In this document: piece by piece, positions 55,401 to 64,000 of the stretch | Numbering within the stretch: position 1 is the first letter of the stretch | How the letters are laid out: each line of letters opens with the position of its first letter | From: Fratercula arctica | Taxonomy: Eukaryota; Chordata; Aves; Charadriiformes; Alcidae | Length of the DNA: 64,000 nucleotides | Direction of reading: 5' to 3' | Assembly (NCBI GenBank): GCA_947846985.1 | Contig: CANTUZ010000004.1 | Location: 5,384,927 to 5,448,926 of the forward strand | Made by a program: the position numbers and the translations under genes | Notes under the pieces: model-generated | What the model was told of the DNA's origin: nothing | The model's input: the letters and a program-made list of their open reading frames with translations, nothing else | The model's database searches: none

Positions 55401-58400
55401 TTTCTGTAATTTATCTGTACTTAAGAGCAGTACGATTGATCATCCAAATAGCATAATATGATGGAATCCGGCAGCACTCACAAGGAGCTCCCTAAATTAA
55501 AATCTGTCTGACCTTTATGTAGCTCCATATGTGGCTTAATGGATGTTACACGATTTGTGCTATTTGAGACAGACCCAGACTGCTACAAATAGTATGCTGC
55601 ATGGCTAGAAAAGCAAGTGATATCAAAGTTTCTTCAGTGCACTGACAGTTTTATTTCTTCTGTTGCTTCTTCCAGCCTTTCTTTGTAGGGGGTTCCAAAG
55701 TTTCAGAATAGCTGGAACCCGCTTTTGATTTCAGAAATCTCCACAATACTTGATATTAATATTTTATTGAGGGTACTTACCGCTTCCCTCATTTGAAAAA
55801 GTGCTTTGCTACCTTCTAGTCAACAGAAAGCCTAAATAACATGCTGCAGTCCTGCTGTACAGAAGAGGTTTCTTCTCAAATTAATAGTACTTAGTATGGC
55901 CCAGAGTACTAAAAGAAGACGGTAGAGGGTACACGAGGAGTCCTAACATGAATAAAACAGCCTAACTGGACCAGGGGAATGAATAGTTTAAAAAAGGGAG
56001 CTACACTGAGGTATACAGAAGGCTTCAGGAAGCCAAAGTAACATTTGACAGTTAGAAACATATATTTTTGAATAACTAGGAAATAATGTACGGGTTTGCT
56101 ACCCTTTTTCACTGGATGACTGGAATAGGCCCAGAATGTTTTAATTATTCCATGATATATAAGGATGGTGATCCTCCCAGGAATTCTTCGAATGTGTATG
56201 TTAAGTATTTATTCCCCCCGCTCTGATCCTCATCCAGTACTTATCTACTCCTTAGAGAGTAAACTATTTGGGACAGGAACTATATGTGAGGATGGTGCCT
56301 AAAAAAGTTGCAGTAGTAGCCACAGAGCCAAAAATTAACCACTCTTCTGGTGTCATGCAAAGTTAATTTTCTCATGCACATGTGAAATATGAAGAAGTAT
56401 TGTCCCAGAAGTCTCAGCAGCATTTGTCTGGAAACACTACAGCAGAAATGTGCCTGTGAAAGAATACTGATGTTAGGAATGATATAATTCAACATTGCAG
56501 AAGGATGGTAGTAAGATCATAGCTCTACCACAGCAGTGTAATTTCCCTCTTAATGAACTGTTAGGTTGAAGAATTTTGAAAGACACAAAGATGCTTCAAT
56601 TTAAGACCTCTACATTCTGTGAAAATTCTTCTACTTAAATGGACCTGCTAGCAGGTACTGCAATTAATATAGGGGAAAAAATACTATCCAGAAATTGTTT
56701 TTGTAACTGTACTTACAATTGCTGTGCTTACAGCAGCTTAATTTCTTGAATTACTTGTTTATGTATGTGCAGATCCTCCAATGACATAAATGAAACCTTG
56801 AGTGCTGAAAGAGAAAACGGAAAGCACGATAACATAAAAAATGAGGACTACAGGGAGAGCACTACACTGCAAATTAATACAGCGAAAGAGATACCCCATG
56901 GAGATTTATGCATCACAGAGATATACAGTGAGACTCACCACGGAGCAGAAGAAAGCAACATACACTTTTCTGAAATGAAACAAGAGACCACACAAAGCCA
57001 CAGAAATACTCCTAAAGTGATAGGCACCTCCAAAGTGCTCGTGACAGATGAGGAAGCTTTCAGAGGGAAGATAGAAGAAAGAAGGCCAGGTACTATGGTT
57101 GAGCTGCAGTTATCCCTCTCAAATGAAGTGCACAAGGGCATCAATGCTCCTGCTGTGACTCTCTCAGGGGCAGAAAAATGCACCCCTTCAGGAAGAGGAC
57201 CCAGTGTACAACAAGACGGGACTAGCCCTGTAATCGCAATTCCCCTGGGTGTGAAAGAGGGCAACATCCAGTGGTCAAGCAAAGTAGTCCAGTTTTCTAG
57301 TGGCAAAGAGGTCAAGAGGATCCAAGGTGCAGCTCCATCTCTCCCCAGGGTGGAGGTGATCCTAGACTGTTCAGACAGGGAGAAGGAAGCACCCAGGTCT
57401 CTAGCTGAAAGGGGGTGTGTTGATTCTCAAGTGGAAGGAGGGCAGTCAGAAGCACCTCCTTCCCTCCTCTCCTTTGCAATCTCATCAGAAGGCACAGAGC
57501 AGGGAGAAGACGACCAGCACTCTGAACGGGATCACAGACCTCTCAAGCACAGGGCGAGGCACGCAAGTAAGTATCTCCCATCTGATCATTTGCACTGTCT
57601 GAGGGTATCTTTTGTAAATTTAAACATAATTTCAGAATTTAGACTGCATTAGTAAAAGGTTTTTTCTGCAATTTTCTAACTTTCCCTCCGTCTTTTTCTT
57701 TTAAACGATGTTTCTGTTCTTGCTTTATGTATTTTTTCAGGGTAACACAATGCTCCTGGTAATGAGCCAAGAATATAGCCATGCCTTAACTGTGCTGAAT
57801 AACTTTGCTTAGTAGACTTCCACTTTGAAATTAACTCATGACTTTGTCCAACTAAAAATACTTACATCTCCAAAAAGGGCTGAATTCCACTGGTCTTCGA
57901 ATGTATATTCAGAGGCAATCTGTAGAATATTAACCAAAAAAGCAAGTTGCTTGCGCACATCTAAGTGAATCCTGTGGATTTCTCCTTTTATAGGAAAACT
58001 TTTGCATTGCCATTTGCATCATCTAAAATCAAAGCCATGCCGCTGCTATTAAAAGTTAATAAAAAAGCCTAGTAGAAAAGCTTGATGTTGCCTGCAGAAG
58101 AGATTTTGACAGACACTAGCATGTGTATAACTGTTACATGATCCTTTCAGTCTTGTCAGTCTTCTCTAGACTGTAAAGTGAACATGCTATTTCTTCTGAC
58201 TCCCATGCCCAGAGGTCAGCCTCAAAATGTGTCCAAGAAGTTTACATGAAAGTAAACTTGCAACTGGATCCAATATTAATTGAGTGTAGATATGTATTAT
58301 TTATTTATTTGTTTGTTTATATTTATTATTTTATTCATTTAGGACCTTTCTATTGGTTGCTTGCTCTTTCCCAACAATGTTAAGAATCCTGTCTGGGGAT

Positions 58401-61400
58401 TTAGTAGCAGTATGTCAAAGGTGCTTGAATGTGTGCAGTGATATACTGTAGCAACAAGCTATTTCATATGCAGTGTTGGAATTAGTCTGCTAAGCCACTG
58501 CTAATTCCTCTGTAAGCGTATTTTTAGCATGATAACCATTTGTATCTTATTGGCAAGTGGATTAAGCAGTTACTTATGCCTAAGTGTCTGTATGCGATCC
58601 ACATATTTTTGGCATATTAAATGAAGCATAAAAGAAAAGTGCACATGCTTTACATTTTGGTTGCGAATTTAGAACCAACTGTGGGACTGTACCTGTCTTT
58701 CTTAGAGAATTACTTGCAGTGTCTCTCTCATAAGGCAAAAGTACAAAGAACAAACTACATATTCCGTGATAACCTCTGCTTTCAAGTAGGATGTAGATTC
58801 TGTCCTTTTCCCATCTCAACTATGACAATCTCAGCTTCTTCTAATATAGTGGCAGATCATTATCCTTAGAAACTACCTATTTAATCTATAAAAATGTTTG
58901 CTATTATTATTATTATTATTTGTAAAATACAATCTACACATTAGAACAAACAAATTGCCAAGTACAAGGCAATAATCTGTGTGCAGGAAATACTATGCAT
59001 GTTTTTTGTAAGATTAGAAGTCATAATGCAGCACTTAAGCCTAAACTAGAGAAGCACATTGATTATAGGTGTTTGATCTCTTTAGCAGAAATGTTCTCTG
59101 TAAATAGTAATCAGATTATATTTACCTGAGCAGGTAACGTTACTTCAGCCATCTTCTGAAACTATTGATTAAGTAACTGCTCAGATGAATTAAGAAAAAA
59201 TATGCTAACAAAATGAAAAGTTTCAATTTTTTCTTTTCACAGAACTGTATAGGTACCTGCTGAACCCCTTTCCTAGAAAAACCCTCACTGCTGATGCAAG
59301 TAGCTTATTCGAAAGCATAGAACATTTCTGTTTGCAGAGGTACTCTAACACTAAAGCCCATTCTTTTGGAAAATGTCTTCAGCGACTATTGTAAGCATTT
59401 GGATTGTCAAAGGACTGAGCCAAGGATTTTGTGATTTGGCCCTCTCAACATAAAATATTACAAATTGCTGGTTCAGACACTATGCTCTTTTCTCTTTTAT
59501 GGGTTCTTGTGAGAACCATTGGTCCTGTCATGCTGTCATCCGCCATAATGGCAAAACCCCAATTGGCTTTAATAGAAGTATCAGACTCTGTCTACTGACA
59601 TGGCTAAAAGGATCACTAATAGAAAATACATCACACTGCTTTCTTTAATGAGTTTGCTTATACTAGAAAAATATACTAAATAATTTACTGCTCTGTTTTC
59701 ATATCTGAGAGGCACACTTTTTCTCCTTTTGAAATTAAGTGGAAGGGGACCACTGATTTAGGCACGAACAGCTTTAAAGGCTAGCTTTTTTAATGGGAGA
59801 AGCTATTGAGGCTGTCATTCATGAGATGCGGTGGTAGAACATAAGGAAGGGAAAGAAACAGGAACACCATCTGACTAGTGTTGTCCCATGAGGCACATGC
59901 TCCATGTCACATAACAAGGAAGCAGTCATGCTGATGTACAGTGCATCCATCTGCTCTACAGCTGCATCTATTCCTGTTCCACATGACATGATGAAAACCA
60001 GTAATTTATGCTTTAAGAAACACGTATTATTGATATATGCTAGTGAATACTCTTGAGAAGTTAGTTGAGCCTCCTCTATTCAGTTCTTAAATGTGTATTC
60101 ATTCTTGCCACATTTTAAAAATAAATATTCTGGAGCTGTTAGATCCTATACAATTTTGGATTATGTTTCAGGTAAGTACTGCTTGTTAAAAGATTGAAAC
60201 ATGCTTTCACTGAGTACCCTGGCCAAACTCCCATGTCTTCCAAGGGGCTGAAAGTTAACATTCATGGCATCTGTGTTAAGGCTTTTTGGATGTATACTTG
60301 CTTTTAAATAGCTAATATATAGAAACATACTGACTTTTATCAACTGTACACATTTTGTAATGCATATGAGCAAAATAAACACATAAATGGCAGGAGCTGC
60401 TGCCACCATCAGACAGAATATACCCAGTTTCATTTCGTCTCAGGTGTTAAGCAGTCATGGGCCTGCCTGGCTGGGAATGCCTACCGTAAGCCTAGGAACT
60501 GTGGGCAAACACTTGGTAAATACCAGACCATAGAAACTGAATAAACGAGAAAATATCGTCTGCCTGTTGCTGCTGAGATTACTTAGGGGAATAAAAATCA
60601 AGAGCGCTAGAAACAAAGACACATTAAATGTTCCTGTTGAACTAAGAAAGTCCTAAAGAAACTGATATAGCCTTTGAACTTGCATGGGTGTGACTCTAAG
60701 GAATGCTGGGTATGGAATTTACAACAAGGTTGATATTGTGGGAAAAGTTTAATTATGATGAACTCTCCATGCAAAAGAAAATAGATGTTTTAATATGGGG
60801 TAAGGGGACAGTGGGTAAATTTCAGTATAGATAAATGCAGAACTATTTGTTATTAGTTTCCTTGTATTTTTCTGGGCTGCATGCAATTAAGTGTGCACTT
60901 CAATTCTTTCCACAGGGCTCCGGCGAAGTGAGAGTCTGTCAGAGAAGCAGGTGAAAGAAGCCAAATCTAAATGTAAAAGTATTGCATTGCTGCTGACAGC
61001 AGCTCCCAATCCCAATTCCAAGGGGGTGTTGATGTTCAAGAAGCGTCGTCAAAGGGCGAGGAAATATACTTTAGTTAGCTACGGTACTGGGGAGTTAGAA
61101 CGTGACGAAGACGAGGGTGAAGAAGGTGAAGGTGAAGAGGGGGACAAAGAAAACACTTTTGAAGTGAGTTTGCTTGCAACAAGCGAGTCAGAAATAGATG
61201 AAGATTTCTTCTCTGACATTGACAACGACGGTAAAATTGTGACATTTGACTGGGACAGTGGTTTACTTGAGGTTGAAAAGAAGACAAAAAGTGGAGACGA
61301 AATGCAGACGCTTCCAGAGAGCACAGGTAAAGGGGCGCTCATGTTTGCCAAGAGGCGACAGAGGATGGATCAGATTACAGCTGAGCAAGAGGAGATGAAG

Positions 61401-63125
61401 GCACGCACAGTGCATACAGAGGAACGAAGGGAAGCCACCATGTCAGAGAACTTCCAGAAAGTAAGCTCTTCGGTCTATCAAACAAGAGAGGAAGAAATGT
61501 CGAGACAGCAGACCTGCGTGAGCAAAAGCTACACAGACGTGAGCCAGAATCATAGCAAAATAGTACAACAAAATGGCTTTGGCTTAGCACCAGACACAAA
61601 CCTCTCTTTTCAGTCCTCTGCAGCTCAAAAAGCAGCGTCTTCGAATAAAACAGCTAAACCCTTCCCTTCTGGTGTTCAAAACCGGGCAGCTGCACCATTT
61701 TCACCCATAAGAAATGTCACTAGTCCTCTTTCAGATATACCAGCACCACCTCCTTACTGCTCTATTAGTCCACCACTTGAGGCTTTATACAGACCTGTTT
61801 CAGCTCCTGCAGCAAACAGAGCTGCCCCAACTGTGTGGTCACCCACTGAGCCAACAGAACACATAGCATCCAGAGATGAAAGGATTGCGGTGCCAGCCAA
61901 AAGAACTGGGATACTGCAAGAGGCAAAGAGAAGAAGCACTTCAAAACCTATGTTCACTTTCAAGGAAGCACCCAAAGTAAGTCCTAATCCTGCCCTGTTG
62001 TCCCTTGTACAGAATGCAGAGGGCAAAAAAGGTACTGGAGCTGGTTTTGAGTCCGGACCTGAAGAAGACTACCTCAGTTTGGGAGCAGAAGCTTGCAATT
62101 TCATGCAGACTCAAGCATCTAAGCAAAAGGCCCCTCCCCCTGTTGCTCCAAAGCCTTCACTCAAGGTCTCTCCTACTGCTGGTACTCCAGTGTCACCAGT
62201 CTGGTCACCTCCAGCTGTGTCTTCTAACAAGGCTCCTTCTTTCCCAGCACCAGCCTCACCTCAGGCAGCATATCCTGCACCACTCAAATCTCCACAGTAT
62301 CCTCATTCTCCTGTCCAGCCCCCAAGTACTCTCGACTTAGCCGGTCCTTTCAAAGGGCCTCAGGCAACCCTAGCGAGTCCAAACCACACACCAAAGACAC
62401 CAGTCACACCAAGTGCTGGAGAAACAAAAACACCCTTTGAGATGCCACCAGCTATGAGTGGAAAAGGAGCACAGTTATTTGCCAGAAGGCACTCTCGAAT
62501 GGAGAAGTATGTGGTAGATTCAGAGACTGTGCAGGCAAACATGGCACGAGCCTCATCTCCAACTCCATCTTTACCAGCTTCTTGGAAATACTCATCTAAT
62601 GTTCGAGCACCTCCACCTGTTGCTTATAATCCCATCCACTGCCCATCTTATCCTCCTGCTGCTACCAAGCCTTCCTCTAAGTCCACTGCTGCTACCAAAA
62701 ATACAAAAAGAAAACCTAAGAAAGGTCTCAATGCTTTGGATATTATGAAACATCAACCTTATCAGCTCGATGCATCTTTATTTACTTTTCAACCTCCTAG
62801 TAACAAGGAAAGCCTTGCTATTAAGCAGACATCGAAGTTGTCCCCTTCAAAGCAAGCTCTACCTTTCAGACCACCTAGTGCTGGTTCTCCTACTAATGCC
62901 CGGGCATCTTCAGTGTACTCCGTGCCAGCCTACAGTTCACAACCTTCGTTCCAGTCAAATGCCTCTATCCCAGTAAATGAATCGTATTCACCTACAAGCT
63001 ACTCTGCATTTTCTAAGCCAGAAACTACCACATCTTCTTTGTTTACTGCTCCGAGGCCAAAATTTTCAGCAAAGAAAGCTGGCGTCACTGCACAGGTGTG
63101 GAAGCCATCAATCATTGAAGAGTAA
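52267..63125 (+). CDS. SYNPO2: SYNPO2 (synaptopodin-2/myopodin), partial gene: coding exons 2-4
   Basis: Joining 52267-52418, 56773-57566 and 60916-63122 gives an uninterrupted 1051-codon frame, followed by a TAA stop at 63123-63125. I recognise the product as synaptopodin-2 from recalled similarity along its length: the PDZ core with GLCEGDEVVSING, the RVEVILDCSD block, RRSESLSEKQVKEAKSKCKS, the PPPY motif and the C-terminal VWKPSIIEE. The family protein is an actin- and alpha-actinin-binding Z-disc and stress-fibre adaptor of smooth and striated muscle; it also shuttles to the nucleus, binds 14-3-3, and works with BAG3 in chaperone-assisted autophagy (established for mammals). The initiator exon is missing from the window, so the start codon is not annotated. 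With about 35 more residues the total would be close to the human length. The gene appears intact: no frameshift or internal stop in the three exons. Confidence 0.96.
52419..56772 (+). other. SYNPO2: SYNPO2 intron 2
   Basis: Bounded by GTACAG and TGCAG. The reading frame of exon 2 stays open to a TGA at 52597-52599. Apart from that I see no recognisable gene or transposon; a short local repetition of a GAAAGG-type unit occurs near 53437-53469. Long open frames on the minus strand (54775-55239) look like chance. Confidence 0.85.
56773..57566 (+). CDS. SYNPO2: SYNPO2 coding exon 3: linker between PDZ domain and synaptopodin region
   Basis: This 794-nt exon follows an acceptor GTATGTGCAG and ends at the strong donor GCAA|GTAAGT (57567). 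It encodes residues 51-315 of the visible product plus one base of a split Arg codon. The protein is mostly hydrophilic and low-complexity. Blocks that I recall from the mammalian protein are ESTTLQI near the start, VELQLSLS in the middle, then LPRVEVILDCSDR, VEGGQSEAPPSL, SSEGTEQGED and KHRARHA at the end. The first half diverges strongly from the recalled human sequence, while the last third is nearly the same, so constraint seems uneven along the exon. No known folded domain is visible. An apparent upstream extension of the frame to 56765 is intronic, because the AG of the acceptor lies inside it. Confidence 0.94.
58289..58340. repeat. TTTA/TTTG-type low-complexity tract
   Basis: Imperfect tetranucleotide tract, first ATTT units, then GTTT units, then ATTT-like units again. 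Confidence 0.8.
58902..58921. repeat. (TAT)n trinucleotide repeat
   Basis: Six or more perfect TAT units in intron 3. Confidence 0.9.
60916..63125 (+). CDS. SYNPO2: SYNPO2 coding exon 4: main actin/14-3-3/BAG3-binding region and stop
   Basis: The acceptor TTCTTTCCACAG precedes 60916; the split A+GG codon restores Arg and the frame reads LRRSESLSEKQ onward. The exon encodes residues 317-1051. Visible elements are: a basic stretch FKKRRQRARK (61035-61064), a likely nuclear localisation signal; an acidic tract (61098-61151); three related K-G...F-basic motifs (61017-61073, 61326-61370, 62460-62510); a PPPY motif (61746-61757), the type of site bound by WW domains such as that of BAG3; a 14-3-3-type RSTSKP (61932-61949); and long Pro/Ser/Ala-rich disordered stretches. 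The C-terminal KYSSNVRAPPPVAYNP and LNALDIMKHQPYQL blocks are highly like the human protein as I recall it. The stop is TAA at 63123. Function of individual motifs is inferred from mammalian work. Confidence 0.96.
61038..61064 (+). other. SYNPO2: Basic cluster in SYNPO2, probable nuclear localisation signal
   Basis: The codons read KKRRQRARK. Mammalian myopodin shuttles between Z-disc and nucleus in a 14-3-3- and importin-dependent way, and a basic cluster at this position is the natural candidate signal. It also forms the basic end of the first of three related motifs in this exon. Confidence 0.6.
61098..61151 (+). other. SYNPO2: Acidic Glu/Asp/Gly tract in SYNPO2
   Basis: Eighteen codons from 61098 are almost entirely Glu, Asp and Gly, with a short GAAGGT codon repeat (GAA GGT GAA GGT GAA). 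It directly follows the basic cluster. Such codon repeats commonly vary in length between species. Confidence 0.7.
61746..61757 (+). other. SYNPO2: PPPY (WW-domain ligand) motif in SYNPO2
   Basis: Codons CCA CCT CCT TAC encode PPPY at residues 593-596 of the visible product, preceded by Pro-Ala. In mammals this type of motif in SYNPO2 binds the WW domain of the co-chaperone BAG3 during turnover of damaged filamin. Its presence suggests that this interaction is kept in the bird protein. Confidence 0.75.
61932..61949 (+). other. SYNPO2: Candidate 14-3-3 binding site RSTSKP in SYNPO2
   Basis: The residues R-S-T-S-K-P (655-660 of the visible product) fit the mode-1 14-3-3 form R-S-x-pS-x-P exactly and are preceded by Lys-Arg, suiting a basophilic kinase. 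As I recall, mammals have Thr where this sequence has the central Ser; 14-3-3 binding and PKA phosphorylation are known for the mammalian protein. Confidence 0.55.
63095..63096 (+). promoter_or_regulatory. SYNPO2: Candidate alternative 5' splice donor inside the last visible coding exon
   Basis: The sequence CACAG|GTGTGG has a donor-like form, CAG|GTG, nine codons before the stop. Use of it would remove the VWKPSIIEE terminus and join to exons beyond the window. Mammalian SYNPO2 has longer isoforms (about 1,261 residues) with a different C-terminus; that their branch point is this same position is my recollection and needs checking. Confidence 0.4.
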
Positions 63126-64000
63126 ACCTTATAGCCAAAACTTAGTGTCCATTTTGCTTGCAACCAATTGTTTGCAGTGGTAAGCTGGCATGGAAACGGT
63201 GCCAATAGTGTTCCTTAGCTTACTTAACAACGTCAGATGTATCACCTCGAATCTGGGTCCAAAATATTTTAACTTTTTTAAGGAATCAAAATAGATACAA
63301 ATTTTAGCACATTTATGCATATTATCAGATGATTTATACACATAACATCCTGAAATGAATAGATACCATTGTATTACGTAAGCAGGACACTAGGTTTTTG
63401 CTTTAGGACTACTACAACAGAAACAACAGTAAGCAATATTCCTGGTATGTAAAATTAATAGAGAAGACCTTTCTTTCTGCTCCCCTCCCCAACTTTGTTC
63501 TAATGACTTAGGGATTTGAGGACTTTTTTTTCTTTTTAAAGAAGTGCCTTATTAAATGATATTACTAGTAATATGTATTACTAACATAGCATAAAATAGA
63601 TACAGTATTAGGCTCTGACTGATCACTAGCAGAATACAACTGGATAGACCTTTGGCCTGCACAGAGCCTCACTGAATTCAGTCAGAATCTGTCCTAGCTC
63701 AAAGGTCCTTCCACAGAAATCTGGTTGATTGGCCAGGGGCTTAGTTTGTAAGCTATGTGGATCAGCTGTGATCCAAAATCATGAATTGCCTCTGTGATTT
63801 CACAGAGAATGTCCTATAAGAGATGCTGGAGTGTTCTGAACACTAAAAGAGATGGTAAGACCGCTGGAAAAATTGTTAGAGATTTCCCATTTTGGGGAAA
63901 TTTGACATCCCAAGTGCAGACATGTTTTTAGCCAAAGTTTGCTTTGAATCCAGTAAGTAAGATAGAAGCCAGTAAATCAAAATTGTTCAACAGTCGGAAA
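63126..64000 (+). other. SYNPO2: SYNPO2 3' untranslated region (start), end not seen
   Basis: Sequence after the TAA stop. No AATAAA hexamer was noticed before the window ends; a weaker ATTAAA occurs at 63551-63556 without a convincing GT-rich element after it. The true polyA site is therefore probably beyond the window. If the alternative donor at 63096 is used, this segment is intronic. Confidence 0.7.

Larger units (their letters stand above)
57567..60915 (+). other. SYNPO2: SYNPO2 intron 3
   Basis: Bounded by GTAAGT and TTCCACAG. It is AT-rich and holds only simple repeats: a TTTA/TTTG-type tract at 58289-58340 and a TAT run at 58902-58921. No exon-like or transposon-like sequence was recognised in it. 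Confidence 0.85.

Noticed and set aside
56765..56772. Start of a separate protein at ATG 56765
   Set aside because: The ATG lies inside the intron 2 acceptor; the coding sequence joins in phase from exon 2.
57567..57652. Alternative end of exon 3 reading on to a stop near 57652
   Set aside because: A strong GTAAGT donor is present, and joining to exon 4 restores the conserved RLRRSES sequence.
60891..60915. Extension of the exon 4 frame upstream to a start at 60891
   Set aside because: The stretch is the pyrimidine tract and AG acceptor of intron 3; the first codon is GTG, and phase with exon 3 restores the conserved Arg.
61079..62542. Open frames on the minus strand and other plus frames across exon 4
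   Set aside because: They are shadows of the long, biased SYNPO2 coding sequence.

Overview
This is vertebrate nuclear DNA, almost certainly from a bird. It is AT-rich and sparse in interspersed repeats. It carries two CR1 LINE fragments, one of them (8085-8518) of the kind common in avian genomes, and a few mono- and tetranucleotide runs. I saw no bacterial, phage, CRISPR or tRNA/rRNA features. The species cannot be fixed from the sequence alone.

One protein-coding gene is recognisable: SYNPO2 (synaptopodin-2, also called myopodin), on the + strand. Three coding exons lie at the right end: 52267-52418 (second part of the PDZ domain), 56773-57566, and the large exon 60916-63125, which ends in a stop codon. 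Joined, they give 3153 nt including the stop-free reading frame of 1051 codons, with GT/AG borders and matching phases at both junctions. The first coding exon, which in mammals carries about 35 residues and starts the PDZ domain, was not found here and probably lies upstream. If so, the protein would be about 1,086 residues, close to the human form of about 1,093.

Layout: 1-52266 is best read as part of a very long first intron. It holds CR1 fragments at 8085-8518 (+) and 27570-28425 (-), simple repeats, a CpG cluster near 33905-34084, a GC-richer patch near 48240-48640 and a 19-base G run at 31616-31634. Intron 2 is 52419-56772 and intron 3 is 57567-60915. From 63126 to the end is 3' UTR or a further intron if a longer splice form is used.

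No new biological system was found. The points most worth checking are a possible alternative splice donor nine codons before the stop, a three-times repeated Lys-Gly/Phe/basic motif in the last exon, a conserved 14-3-3-type motif, an open reading frame continuing past exon 2 into a hydrophobic tail, and the intronic CpG cluster as a possible internal promoter.
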